Assembly (NCBI GenBank): GCA_033764335.1
Contig: JANRJC010000047.1
Location: forward strand, 62,001-126,000
Reading direction: 5' to 3'
Length of the DNA: 64,000 nt
Source: JAGQVA01 sp033764335
Lineage (GTDB): Bacteria; Bacteroidota; Bacteroidia; J057
Shown in pieces: positions 54,467 to 63,924 of the stretch (positions are counted from its first letter, which is position 1; the number at the start of each line of letters is the position of its first letter). The translations under genes and the position numbers were made by a program. Under the pieces are notes generated by a model. That model was given only the letters and a program-made list of their open reading frames with translations. It searched no databases and was not told where the DNA came from.

Positions 54467-55144
54467 ATGGCGGAAAGAAGTAGTATATTTGACATGATTG
54501 GTCCTATTATGATTGGTCCTTCCAGTTCACATACGGGCGGTGTTGCCCGAATCGGGCGCGTGGCAAGAGGTCTTTTTGGCCGTCAGCCGGAAAAAGTTGT
54601 GGTCACTTTTTACAACTCTTTTTCCCGTACCTATGAAGGACACGGTAGCGACCGGGCCATTATTGCCGGGCTGCTCGATATGAAAACCGACGATGAGCGC
54701 CTGAAAAATGCCTTTGCTTTTGCTACAGAGGCACAAATGCAATATGCGTTTAAAGCGGTATTTAATGCTTCGGCACTTCATCCCAATTCCCTTAAAATAG
54801 AAATGGCCGAAGGCGAGCGAAAAATGAGTGTACTCGGAGTATCACGGGGAGGAGGGTTGATTTCGATTGTGGAAATAGATGGATTCCCCTGCAATTTTTC
54901 CGCTCAGTCTCCGGTCATGGTGATAAAAGCCGAAGACACCAGCGGCAGCGCAGCGTTTATTACTAATGTCATTGCTCATGAGGATTGTAATATTGCTACT
55001 ATGACCATTAACCGAAGCGGGAAAAGAGCATTGGCCAAACTCGTAATCGAACTCGACTCGCCCATTCGACCCCTTACGCTTGAATATCTCAAAAGCCTTA
55101 GTTGGGTGAGAGAAGTAATTTATCTGCCGAACCTCAATCTGTGA
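54467..55144 (+). CDS. sdaAB: L-serine ammonia-lyase, iron-sulfur-dependent, beta subunit
   Basis: 225 residues. It opens with the conserved SSIFDMIGPIMIGPSSSHTGG and ends in an ACT domain (about 147-220; VIAHEDCNIATMTINRSGKRA). Length is that of the beta subunit of two-subunit bacterial serine dehydratases; the alpha subunit carries the Fe-S cluster. No alpha gene follows, unlike the usual sdaAB-sdaAA order. With its partner the enzyme deaminates serine to pyruvate. Confidence 0.9.
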   Translation: MAERSSIFDMIGPIMIGPSSSHTGGVARIGRVARGLFGRQPEKVVVTFYNSFSRTYEGHGSDRAIIAGLLDMKTDDERLKNAFAFATEAQMQYAFKAVFNASALHPNSLKIEMAEGERKMSVLGVSRGGGLISIVEIDGFPCNFSAQSPVMVIKAEDTSGSAAFITNVIAHEDCNIATMTINRSGKRALAKLVIELDSPIRPLTLEYLKSLSWVREVIYLPNLNL

Positions 55145-55266
55145 AAATTCTGCAAAACACCCGATAATATCTGCCATTGAGTTTGTTATCCGAGGGGATT
55201 TGTCAAACTTTACACTGCCAATTTCTGCTTATCAGACAAACTGAAAATGCAAAAAGACCTATTCTT

Positions 55267-56706
55267 ATGACTATACGAAGTATTATTTCTCTCCTGGTAT
55301 TCAGCCTTATCGTTTCGGTATCTATGGCACAGGATGCCAACACTTGGGATTTGAGAAAATGCCTGGAATACGCGCTAGAAAGCAATATTTCCCTGAAACA
55401 GGCTGAACTCAACCGCCTCAACAATCAAATCGGCCTTGAGCAGGCGGAAGCCTCCCGTATGCCTTCGCTGAGCTTTGGCGGCAATACCACCACCAACTTT
55501 GGTTATTCGGTAAATCCCTTTACCAATCAGTTTACCTCTCAGGCGATTCAATCGCTTAATGCAGGGCTATCGTCTAACGTTACAGTTTTTAATGGTTTTC
55601 GTATTAGCAATACGATCAAACAGGCAGAACTTGACCTCAAAGCTAGTGAGCTTGATTTGAAACAGGCAGAAAACGATCTGGCCCTTAATATCACGATTGC
55701 TTATCTGCAAATCCTGAGAAACGAGGAGATTGTCAAAAGTGCCGAATTTCAAGTGGCTTCTACCAAAGAACAACGCGACCGCACCGAAAAACTGGTACGC
55801 GCGGGATCATTGGCTCAGGCAGATTTGATTCAACTTGAATCGCAAATTGCTACCGATGAACTCACGCTCGTAAATGCTCAAAATCAGCGTGAACTGTCCT
55901 ACCTGAATCTTATGCAACTTCTCCGGCTTGATCCCAACCAGCCCTTCCGCATACAAGTGCCGGAACTCAATGAGCCGGGTGCAGATTTTATGGATGCCAG
56001 CACGGCAGAGATTTACAAACTGGCCGAAAGTACTCAGCCTTTTATCCAAAGCGCAGATATCAATGTTCAAAGCTCTGCTTTGGATATGGAAATTGCTAAA
56101 GCCGGACGGCTGCCGAGCCTCACAGCTTCCGGCCAGATCGGATCCGGTTATTCCAGCGGACGTCAGCAGTTTACCGGCGAAACCTTTGATGTCACTTCTC
56201 CCGTTCAAATTTCGGTCAACGGCGGCGAAATTCAACCTGCCAATATTACCTATCCGGATCAGGGAAGGGTTACGGATACCTATAGCTTCGGCAATCAGAT
56301 GGTGGACAACCTGGGGGGAAATATTTCGCTTAACCTCAATATTCCCATTTATAGCCGTAAACAAAACATTGCCAATATGCAGCGGGCGGAGGTCGGTTTT
56401 AAAAATGCCCAATTTACCGCAGAGTTACAACGCCAGCAACTTGAACAGACCATTCAGCAGGCATATCTGGATGCAAAAAGCGCTTACAGCAGTTTCCTCG
56501 CCACTCAAAAGCAGGTTGCTGCACTTGAACTTACCTTCCAGAATACGGAAAAACAGTTTAACCTCGGAGTTGCAAACTCTACCGAATATCTGCTCTCAAA
56601 AAATAATCTCAATCGGGCGACCAATGATCTGGTGAGAACCAAATTTGACTTTATCTTCCGTACAAAGGTTCTGGATTTTTACCAGGGGAAACCGTTAGGT
56701 TTTTAG
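55267..56706 (+). CDS. TolC family outer-membrane efflux protein
   Basis: 479 residues from ATG 55267, directly before a signal peptide ending MAQ. Two OEP repeats of coiled coils follow (WDLRKCLEYALESNISLKQAEL, then AYLDAKSAYSSFLATQKQVAALELTFQNTEKQFNLGVANSTEYLLSKN near the end), with a beta-barrel strand between. It should form the trimeric exit duct of a tripartite pump. The adaptor gene lies 38 bases downstream; no inner-membrane pump gene follows. Confidence 0.9.
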   Translation: MTIRSIISLLVFSLIVSVSMAQDANTWDLRKCLEYALESNISLKQAELNRLNNQIGLEQAEASRMPSLSFGGNTTTNFGYSVNPFTNQFTSQAIQSLNAGLSSNVTVFNGFRISNTIKQAELDLKASELDLKQAENDLALNITIAYLQILRNEEIVKSAEFQVASTKEQRDRTEKLVRAGSLAQADLIQLESQIATDELTLVNAQNQRELSYLNLMQLLRLDPNQPFRIQVPELNEPGADFMDASTAEIYKLAESTQPFIQSADINVQSSALDMEIAKAGRLPSLTASGQIGSGYSSGRQQFTGETFDVTSPVQISVNGGEIQPANITYPDQGRVTDTYSFGNQMVDNLGGNISLNLNIPIYSRKQNIANMQRAEVGFKNAQFTAELQRQQLEQTIQQAYLDAKSAYSSFLATQKQVAALELTFQNTEKQFNLGVANSTEYLLSKNNLNRATNDLVRTKFDFIFRTKVLDFYQGKPLGF

Positions 56707-56744
56707 ATTAATGGATTTTCGATTCTACACACAAGACTTTATTC

Positions 56745-58031
56745 ATGAATAAATATATGCGAAGGATTCTATTCATCACCTTATTATTATCCTTCTTTGC
56801 TTTCCTGGCAGGATGCCAACAGGCAACTGTCAAAATTCAGACTGGTGAAGCAGTTGCGCGCTCGATATTTTCAAGAGTATCTGAGTCGGGCACGGTTCAG
56901 CCTACGGTAGAAGTTCCGGTAGCACCGGATGTTTCGGGAGAAGTGGTTTTTATCGCTATTCAGGAAGGGGTAAAAGTGAAACGCGGCGACTTGCTTTTGA
57001 CCATTCGTCCGGATGATTATAAAGCCCAGTTGGAGCAAGCCGAAGCAGCAGTAAATCGCAGCCAGGCGGCCTATCTGCAGGCCAAAGCCAGTGTAAGTCA
57101 GGCCAAAGCCACCCTGCTTCAGGACTCGGTGGGTATGGTGCGTTCCCGACAACTTTTTAGAGATAATGTGCTTTCCAAAGTGGATCTCGAAAATGCGGAA
57201 TTGAAATTTAATGTTTCCAAATCGCAATACGAATCGGCAGTATATAATGTCCAGTCAGCTTTTTATCAGGTAAAAAGTTCGGAAGCAACCCGCAAACAGT
57301 CCCGCCAAAACCTGGACCGCACCAATATATATGCATCTATGGACGGTACGGTGACACAGTTGAATGTGGAACTCGGACAAAGGGTGGTAGGAACAAGCAT
57401 GATGTCGGGAACCGAGATACTTAAAATCGCCGACCTTTCCAGTATGGAAGTGCTGGTAGAAATTAATGAAAACGATATTATTAATGTAGCGCTGGGGGAT
57501 TCGGCGCGAATCGAAGTGGATGCTTTTCCCGACAAAGTTTTTTATGGAAAAGTCTCCGAAATAGCCTATTCCGCTACCGTTGCAGGAGTTGCCAGCACGG
57601 ATCAGGTGACCAATTTTGAGGTGAAAGTAATTGTGTCGCCGCAATCTTATAAAGACATTATCCTGGAAAAAAAATCGGTTTCATCCGATGAAAGTCCTTT
57701 CCGCCCGGGAATGACGGCACTGGTTGAAATTTATACCCGAAGTGAGGAAAATGTAACAGCCGTTCCCATACAGGCGGTTACTCTTAGGAATGACTCCGCC
57801 GGAGAAGCCAAAGAAGTGGTTTTTGTTTATGATGCGGGCAAAGTCAAGCAGGTTTCCGTTGAAACCGGTATTAGTGATGATACCCATATTCATATTGTTT
57901 CGGGGGTTAGCTCCGGACAGAAAGTGATCACAGGCCCATATACCATTCTTTCCAAACGACTCCGCGAAGGAATGTTGGTAGAGGAATCAAAGGAAAACCT
58001 CTCGGGAAAAATTGAAGAGGAGAGCGAATAA
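56745..58031 (+). CDS. HlyD/MacA-type periplasmic adaptor (membrane fusion protein), lipoprotein
   Basis: 428 residues with lipobox LAGC (Cys24). A biotinyl-lipoyl-like domain (VEVPVAPDVSGEVVFIAIQEGVKVKRGDLLL), a long alpha-hairpin (about 95-190), a beta-barrel and a membrane-proximal domain follow. It links the TolC protein just upstream to an inner-membrane ABC or RND component not in the window. A MacA-like ABC exporter is plausible but not shown. Confidence 0.88.
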   Translation: MNKYMRRILFITLLLSFFAFLAGCQQATVKIQTGEAVARSIFSRVSESGTVQPTVEVPVAPDVSGEVVFIAIQEGVKVKRGDLLLTIRPDDYKAQLEQAEAAVNRSQAAYLQAKASVSQAKATLLQDSVGMVRSRQLFRDNVLSKVDLENAELKFNVSKSQYESAVYNVQSAFYQVKSSEATRKQSRQNLDRTNIYASMDGTVTQLNVELGQRVVGTSMMSGTEILKIADLSSMEVLVEINENDIINVALGDSARIEVDAFPDKVFYGKVSEIAYSATVAGVASTDQVTNFEVKVIVSPQSYKDIILEKKSVSSDESPFRPGMTALVEIYTRSEENVTAVPIQAVTLRNDSAGEAKEVVFVYDAGKVKQVSVETGISDDTHIHIVSGVSSGQKVITGPYTILSKRLREGMLVEESKENLSGKIEEESE

Positions 58032-58058
58032 CCTCCGATTTTTCGCTAATTTAGAGGC

Positions 58059-60284
58059 GTGGAATTCTTAGATGAACTGAACGAAGCGCAACGCGAAGCG
58101 GTGATGAGTGTGGACGGTCCACAACTCGTTATTGCCGGTGCAGGAAGTGGTAAAACGCGAGTACTTACCTACCGGCTTGCATTTATTTTATATCAGGGGC
58201 TGGCTGACCCACAAGAGTTACTTGCCCTTACTTTTACTAACAAAGCGGCTAAAGAAATGAAGGATCGAATCCTTCGCCTCATCGGGCCGGAGGCCAAAAG
58301 TGTCATCATGGGCACTTTTCACTCCGTTTTTTCCCGCCTGCTGCGAGTCGAGGCAGAAAGGATTGGCTATACTACTTCTTTTACCGTCTATGACAGCGAC
58401 GACTCTCTGCGCCAGGTCAAAGCTATTCTCAAAGAAAAAAACCTTAACGATAAAATATATAAACCCAATGTCATCCGTAACGCTATCAGCACTGCTAAAA
58501 GCAGACTGGTTACTCCTGCGGAATACATCGAACACGCTACCGATGAATTTAACCAGACAGTAGCGCAGATTTACAGCATTTATAATCAACGGCTGTACAA
58601 GTCCAATGCGATGGATTTTGATGACCTGCTGATAAAACCTATCGAACTGTTTGAGAAATTTCCGGATATACTCTATAAATATCAGCATCGGTTTAAATAC
58701 ATTATGGTGGACGAATATCAGGATACCAATCTGGCACAGTATATCCTCACCCAAAAACTCGCAGCCGTCCATGAAAATATATGTGTGGTGGGGGACGATG
58801 CCCAAAGCATTTACGCATTTCGGGGAGCCAACATTCAAAATATCCTGAACCTCAAAAAAAATTATCCTGATCTCAAGGTCTTTAAGCTGGAACAAAACTA
58901 CCGATCTACCCAAAATATCGTCAACGCTGCCAATTCGGTTATTTCCCGAAACAAAGACCAGATTCAGAAAAAAGTTTTTACGGAAAATGATGAAGGAGAA
59001 AAAATCCATTTGATCGAAACCACTACGGAGCAAGAAGAAGCCAGGCTGGTAAGTAGTATGATCCGTGAGCAAAAACAAATGCTCAATCTTTTTAATAAAA
59101 ATTTTGCTATTCTCTATCGCACCAATGCTCAATCTCGCGCCATGGAGGATGAACTTCGCCGTACCGGTCTCCACTACCGGGTGTTCGGAGGATTGTCCTT
59201 TTATCAGCGAAAAGAGATCAAAGACGTGGTCGCCTACCTTCGTCTAGCTATAAATCCTAAAGACGAGCAGTCGCTTGACCGGATTATTAATTATCCTGTA
59301 CGAGGCATCGGCAAAACTTCGCTGGAGCGTATTATGGTATTTGCCGACCAGCAGGGACTCTCTTTCTGGGAAGCACTGGAAAACGTTGCCCAAACAGGGT
59401 TGAACTCACGAGTTGTCAACATAATTACGGATTTTGTTACCATGATCAAAAGTTTTGGAGTGGTGGCAAAAAACGGCGATGCGTATGAGGCGGCAAGTCA
59501 TATTGCGAAAAATTCCGGTATCCTTAAAGATCTTCATTCGGAGAATACACCGGAAGGGCTGAGCCGGTGGGAAAATGTGCAGGAACTGCTGAATGCTGCT
59601 CAGGCATTTACCGAAAACCCCGACCTTGATGATGTAAGCCTCGAAAGTTTTTTGGCAGATATTTCGCTGTTTACCGATCAGGACCAAAAAACCGACAATG
59701 ATGACTACATCACGCTGATGACCATTCATTCCTCTAAAGGTTTGGAGTTCAAATCGGTATTTCTGGTAGGCATGGAGGAAAACCTTTTTCCCAGTTCACT
59801 CTCCATTGAGACCCGCGCAGACTTGGAGGAGGAGCGGCGGTTGTTTTATGTAGCGGTTACTCGGGCAGAACAAAGACTAACGCTTACCTACGCCCGTTCT
59901 CGTTACAAATTTGGAACCCTTCAATTTAATGAACCCAGCCGATTTATTGATGAAGTGGACCCGAAATTTATGATCAGACCCCATCAGGTATCCTCCCGCA
60001 GAGAAGTGCCCGGAAGGGAATCCACCTCCTCCCGTGAAAGCATTTCACGAAGACCCCTTCAACCCCTGACAAGAGCAGTGGTAGGCCCGGAGAAGGAAGA
60101 TTTTCCCCTTGCCGACCCGAGGCAGATTGTACCGGGAATACAGGTTCTCCATGAGAAATTTGGAAAAGGGAAAGTTGTAGCCGTGGAAGGCGAAGGAGTC
60201 AACAAAAAGGCCAGTGTATTCTTTGATCAGAAAGGCCAGCGTGTATTATTGCTCAAATATGCAAAACTTCAAATCGTAAGTTAA
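58059..60284 (+). CDS. UvrD/PcrA-type superfamily 1A DNA helicase
   Basis: 741 residues from GTG 58059 (FLDELNEAQREAV). Motifs in order: Q-motif and Walker A AGAGSGKT (26-33), Ia TFTNKAAKEMK, II VDEYQDTN, III VGDDAQSIYAFRGA, IV LEQNYRS, V MTIHSSKGLEF, VI VAVTRAEQRLT. The C-terminal tail ends in a Tudor-like region (QVLHEKFGKGKVVAVEG) as in PcrA/UvrD. It unwinds DNA 3'-5' in repair and replication restart. Confidence 0.94.
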   Translation: MEFLDELNEAQREAVMSVDGPQLVIAGAGSGKTRVLTYRLAFILYQGLADPQELLALTFTNKAAKEMKDRILRLIGPEAKSVIMGTFHSVFSRLLRVEAERIGYTTSFTVYDSDDSLRQVKAILKEKNLNDKIYKPNVIRNAISTAKSRLVTPAEYIEHATDEFNQTVAQIYSIYNQRLYKSNAMDFDDLLIKPIELFEKFPDILYKYQHRFKYIMVDEYQDTNLAQYILTQKLAAVHENICVVGDDAQSIYAFRGANIQNILNLKKNYPDLKVFKLEQNYRSTQNIVNAANSVISRNKDQIQKKVFTENDEGEKIHLIETTTEQEEARLVSSMIREQKQMLNLFNKNFAILYRTNAQSRAMEDELRRTGLHYRVFGGLSFYQRKEIKDVVAYLRLAINPKDEQSLDRIINYPVRGIGKTSLERIMVFADQQGLSFWEALENVAQTGLNSRVVNIITDFVTMIKSFGVVAKNGDAYEAASHIAKNSGILKDLHSENTPEGLSRWENVQELLNAAQAFTENPDLDDVSLESFLADISLFTDQDQKTDNDDYITLMTIHSSKGLEFKSVFLVGMEENLFPSSLSIETRADLEEERRLFYVAVTRAEQRLTLTYARSRYKFGTLQFNEPSRFIDEVDPKFMIRPHQVSSRREVPGRESTSSRESISRRPLQPLTRAVVGPEKEDFPLADPRQIVPGIQVLHEKFGKGKVVAVEGEGVNKKASVFFDQKGQRVLLLKYAKLQIVS

Positions 60285-60433
60285 AACGGTATCAGGATTG
60301 CTGTTGCAGCTTTGAATTATTTTTAGCTTCTTTGCAAAATAAAACCACTCAAGATATATTCAGCCTTACCGGTTCTAGTCGAATATTCTGATCCCACTCC
60401 TGAAGGATCTGGTTAGCATTCACACACTTATAT

Positions 60434-61111
60434 ATGAAATATAAAATATCTCAAGAGCCTCTCAAATTGCGTGAATTTGGTAGAAATATCCAGTCAATGG
60501 TAGATTATGCCCGAAGTATTGATGATAGAGATACCCGGACAAGGGTGGTCAACGAGATTATAAAAATAATGACCAACCTCAATCCAAACCTGAAAGAAAA
60601 CCCTGATTATAAACAAAAACTCTGGGATGCAGTCTTTTTGATATGTGAAAATGAACTGGATGTAGATGCCCCTTATCCTAAACCGAAGAACCTGGATATT
60701 TTCTTGAAAGGGGGAAAAAAAGTCCCTTATCAGAAAGGAAGGCCCAAATACCGGCAGTACGGCAATCATGTTCATCTGATGATTGGCAAAGCCATCGAAA
60801 TGGAGGAAGGCCCATATAAAGCAGATTACATCAACCAGATCGCCAATACCATGAAATTATTTCTTAAGACCATGGATCGCGATTCGATACAGGAAGAAAT
60901 TATTGCCGAACACATGAACGATATTTCTGGTGGAAAAATTCGTGTTCAGGCCGAAGACCTCACGCTTTCAAAAGTAGCTCTTAATCCTCCCTTGTACAAC
61001 CAGCCTACTACCCATAAACCCCACCATCGCAACAACAATGGGAATAAAAACAACCACGGCAATAATTACGCAAACAAACGCAAGAACAATAAACGTCGCA
61101 GAAAAAATTAA
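60434..61111 (+). CDS. DUF4290 family protein
   Basis: 225 residues. The body (about 1-180) has the DUF4290 pattern (LREFGRNIQSMVDYA, LWDAVFLICENELD, YRQYGNHVHLMIGKAIEME), specific to Bacteroidota, followed by a low-complexity Asn/His/Lys/Arg tail (HHRNNNGNKNNHGNN, KNNKRRRKN) that may bind nucleic acid. Function is unknown. It lies just before murA. Confidence 0.88.
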   Translation: MKYKISQEPLKLREFGRNIQSMVDYARSIDDRDTRTRVVNEIIKIMTNLNPNLKENPDYKQKLWDAVFLICENELDVDAPYPKPKNLDIFLKGGKKVPYQKGRPKYRQYGNHVHLMIGKAIEMEEGPYKADYINQIANTMKLFLKTMDRDSIQEEIIAEHMNDISGGKIRVQAEDLTLSKVALNPPLYNQPTTHKPHHRNNNGNKNNHGNNYANKRKNNKRRRKN

Positions 61112-61138
61112 CCGGGTTTCCCATTAGCAGCAATATTC

Positions 61139-62452
61139 ATGGAATTTTTTGAAGTACAAGGCGGACACCGCCTGCACGGTGAAATAACCCCTCAGGGTGC
61201 AAAAAACGAAGCTCTGCAAATCCTTTGTGCGGTACTCCTCACCCCCGAACCTGTTACCATAACCAATATTCCCAATATCGTAGATGTCAATCGGCTGATT
61301 GATATTATTGCCTTTATGGGAGTGACGGTAGAAAGACTGGCTCCGGATACCTGTCGTTTTACCGCAGATAAGGTGGATCTGGAATTTTTACGGTCGGATG
61401 CATACCTTAAAAAAGCCCGTGCATTGCGAGGCTCTATTATGCTGGTAGGCCCGCTGCTTGCGCGTTTTGGCAGAGCTTTTATCTCCAAACCCGGTGGCGA
61501 TAAAATTGGCCGCCGAAGATTGGATACTCACTTCTGGGGGTTCCAGCAGTTGGGTGCCGAGTTTCATTACAACGAGCCGGAAGAAATATTCGAGGTGCGG
61601 GTGCCGGGTCGTCTGAAGGGAAAATATATGCTTTTGGATGAAGCTTCCGTGACCGGTACTGCCAATATTGTAATGGCAGCGGTACTGGCAGAAGGTACCA
61701 CCCAGATTTATCACGCAGCCTGCGAGCCTTACCTTCAGCAACTCTGCAAAATGCTTAACCGCATGGGGGCAAAAATATCGGGCATCGGAAGCAACCTGCT
61801 CACCATTGAAGGCGTAGATCGCCTGGGCGGTACAGAGCACCGAATGCTGGCCGATATGATCGAAGTAGGCAGTTTTATCGGCATGGCAGCCATGACCCAA
61901 AGCCAACTCACAATCAAAAATGTAGGCGTGGAATACCTCGGAATTATTCCCGAAACTTTCCGAAGAATGGGCGTGAAACTCGAAATTTCAGGCGACGATA
62001 TTATTGTTCATCAGCAGGAAGTCTGTGAAATTGATACATTTATTGACGGAAGTATTCTTACGGTATCCGATCACCCCTGGCCTGGCTTTACGCCTGACCT
62101 GATGAGTATTGTTCTTGTGCTCGCTACCCAATGTAAGGGTTCGGTACTGATCCATCAGAAAATGTTTGAAAGCCGACTGTTTTTTGTAGATAAACTTATT
62201 GATATGGGCGCTCAAATTATCTTGTGCGATCCACACCGAGCCACCGTGATTGGCCTGGAGCGAAAACAAAAACTCAAGGCAATTTCTATGACAAGCCCCG
62301 ACATCCGCGCAGGAGTAGCACTGCTTATCGCAGCCTTATCTGCCGGAGGTACTTCTCGTATTTATAATATTGAACAGATAGACAGAGGCTACCAGGATAT
62401 TGAACAACGTCTGACGGCAATCGGAGCAAAAATTACTCGCAAGCGGGAATAA
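61139..62452 (+). CDS. murA: UDP-N-acetylglucosamine 1-carboxyvinyltransferase, Asp in the fosfomycin-target position
   Basis: 437 residues of the EPSP/MurA fold: GAKNEALQILCA near the N-terminus, LRGSIMLVGPLLARFG, and GQ-like C-terminal motifs. It performs the first committed step of peptidoglycan synthesis, adding enolpyruvate to UDP-GlcNAc. The active-site loop, usually KPGGCxIGxR, reads KPGGDKIGRRRLDTH, with Asp121 in place of the Cys that fosfomycin alkylates; Asp forms are known in other bacteria and are active and fosfomycin-resistant. It starts 27 bases after the DUF4290 gene. Confidence 0.95.
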   Translation: MEFFEVQGGHRLHGEITPQGAKNEALQILCAVLLTPEPVTITNIPNIVDVNRLIDIIAFMGVTVERLAPDTCRFTADKVDLEFLRSDAYLKKARALRGSIMLVGPLLARFGRAFISKPGGDKIGRRRLDTHFWGFQQLGAEFHYNEPEEIFEVRVPGRLKGKYMLLDEASVTGTANIVMAAVLAEGTTQIYHAACEPYLQQLCKMLNRMGAKISGIGSNLLTIEGVDRLGGTEHRMLADMIEVGSFIGMAAMTQSQLTIKNVGVEYLGIIPETFRRMGVKLEISGDDIIVHQQEVCEIDTFIDGSILTVSDHPWPGFTPDLMSIVLVLATQCKGSVLIHQKMFESRLFFVDKLIDMGAQIILCDPHRATVIGLERKQKLKAISMTSPDIRAGVALLIAALSAGGTSRIYNIEQIDRGYQDIEQRLTAIGAKITRKRE

Positions 62453-62537
62453 ATATGCTTCGTAACCCCGCCGACAATTCCGTCGTTTTTCCAGATATAT
62501 TTTTGTTTAAATTTATAACTCAATAATCAGGGAAATC

Positions 62538-63101
62538 ATGAATAGAACGGTTGTATATCTTTTCTCACTCTTATTGATAGGCACAGGGGTCTTTCTTAGC
62601 GCTTTTTCCCCCCAAACCGAAAAAATACTACCGCCTGAAACCGCACAAATTAAATGGGTATCCATTGAAGAAGCCGTAGCGGCAGCAGCAAAAGACCGGA
62701 AAAAAATTGTCGTGGATGTTTATACGGATTGGTGTGGCTGGTGTAAAAAAATGGATAAAGATACCTATGCTCAGGCAGGGGTGGTTTCTTACATCAATGA
62801 AAATTATCACGCAGTAAAGTTTAATGCTGAGCAGAAGGAAGACATCACCGTGGGAGGTATTACCTATAAATACATCCCCAACGGAAGAAGCGGATACCAT
62901 GAACTCGCCGCCAAAATGTTGAATGGAAAACTTTCATATCCCTCAACGGTATTCTTTGATTATCAGTTGAACATTATTACGAATGTACCCGGGTATCATG
63001 ATTCTAAGGAAATGCTGACAATATTAAGTTTCCTCGGAGAAGATGCCTATAAAACCACCTCTTGGGAGAATTATCAGAAAAATTTTAAAAGCCCTCGGTA
63101 A
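62538..63101 (+). CDS. Exported thioredoxin-fold protein
   Basis: 187 residues with a signal peptide (about 1-22). A thioredoxin-like domain carries a CGWC active site in VDVYTDWCGWCKKM, followed by the VVSYINENYHAVKFNAEQ and YPSTVFFDY elements (cis-Pro is in YPST). It probably reduces or isomerises disulphides in the periplasm, or passes electrons to other thiol proteins. It is followed by an inverted repeat and grpE. Confidence 0.85.
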   Translation: MNRTVVYLFSLLLIGTGVFLSAFSPQTEKILPPETAQIKWVSIEEAVAAAAKDRKKIVVDVYTDWCGWCKKMDKDTYAQAGVVSYINENYHAVKFNAEQKEDITVGGITYKYIPNGRSGYHELAAKMLNGKLSYPSTVFFDYQLNIITNVPGYHDSKEMLTILSFLGEDAYKTTSWENYQKNFKSPR

Positions 63102-63123
63102 AATCCGTAGTATTTATTCATAC

Positions 63124-63167
63124 TGCCAGTTATGCCATTGATAATTGCCATGTTGTCACTGGCATAA
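63124..63167. repeat. Inverted repeats in the gap before grpE
   Basis: TTATGCCA (63130-63137) and TGGCATAA (63160-63167) are an exact 8-bp inverted repeat with a 22-base loop. TGCCAGT (63124-63130) can pair instead with ACTGGCA (63158-63164). This may be a weak terminator or an operator; it is not a CIRCE element. Confidence 0.5.
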
Positions 63168-63204
63168 ATTGTGTTTTATATCAGGCTTCGATCATTTAAT
63201 TGTT

Positions 63205-63212
63205 TAATTTTG
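63205..63212 (+). promoter_or_regulatory. -7 promoter box for grpE
   Basis: TAATTTTG matches TAnnTTTG. A start site about seven bases on would leave almost no leader for the ATG at 63220, so either that mRNA is nearly leaderless or the ATG at 63247 is used. Confidence 0.5.
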
Positions 63213-63219
63213 CGCACCT

Positions 63220-63918
63220 ATGAAAGGTAAAAAATACGCGAAAATCATGAAGGAAAAGATGAAAGATCCGGCCAAAGATAAAAATACCTCTAATGCCCAA
63301 GCACAAACCCCGGACACACCTGCCATAGATGTTGAAGTGATTTCCGAAGAGTCTGAGCCAACACTTGAAAATAAAAACAGCCCTGAAGCACAAACGGTTG
63401 AAAGCCAATCAGTTAACGGAGATTATGCAACCGTTGACGAGGCTATGAAAATTATTGCAGACCTTCAGGTCCAAATCAGGGCAGCCAAAAATGAACTGGA
63501 AGAACAAAAAGACAAGGTCTTGAGACTCCAGGCTGATTTTGACAATTTCCGAAAAAGAAAAGCAAAGGAACTCTCGGATACCGTTCGGTTTGCCAATCAG
63601 GATGTTCTTACAAATCTACTTCCGGTACTTGACAATTTTTCCCGTACATTAGATGCGATTGAAAAGACTGACAACCTGGCAGCCATCAAAAATGGGATTA
63701 GCCTGGTTGATAACAGTATGAGACAACAACTCGGCAAAATCGGCCTCGAACCCATCGAATGTATAGGTCACTCCTTTGACTCAGAGTTTCACGAGGCTAT
63801 TTCAAGTATCCCCATTGAAGACGAATCAAAAAAAGGGGTAATTATTGATGAGGTAGAAAAGGGTTATAAATATCGCGAAAAAGTTATCCGCTTCTCCAAA
63901 GTAATCGTGGGGGAATAA
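63220..63918 (+). CDS. grpE: Nucleotide exchange factor GrpE
   Basis: 232 residues from ATG 63220 (223 if ATG 63247 is used). A variable, acidic N-terminal part leads into the long coiled coil (VLRLQADFDNFRKRKAKE) and the C-terminal beta domain (IGLEPIECIGHSFDSEFHEAIS, KGYKYREKVIRFSKVIVGE), all typical of GrpE. It releases ADP from DnaK in the heat-shock chaperone cycle. The next gene is dnaJ, six bases downstream. Confidence 0.95.
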   Translation: MKGKKYAKIMKEKMKDPAKDKNTSNAQAQTPDTPAIDVEVISEESEPTLENKNSPEAQTVESQSVNGDYATVDEAMKIIADLQVQIRAAKNELEEQKDKVLRLQADFDNFRKRKAKELSDTVRFANQDVLTNLLPVLDNFSRTLDAIEKTDNLAAIKNGISLVDNSMRQQLGKIGLEPIECIGHSFDSEFHEAISSIPIEDESKKGVIIDEVEKGYKYREKVIRFSKVIVGE

Positions 63919-63924
63919 CAACTT

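Noticed and set aside
58218..59174. 318-codon minus-strand open frame inside the helicase gene
   Set aside because: Shadow of the helicase coding strand; no recognisable motifs and no start signal.
63124..63167. CIRCE element before grpE
   Set aside because: The arms do not match TTAGCACTC/GAGTGCTAA and the loop is too long.
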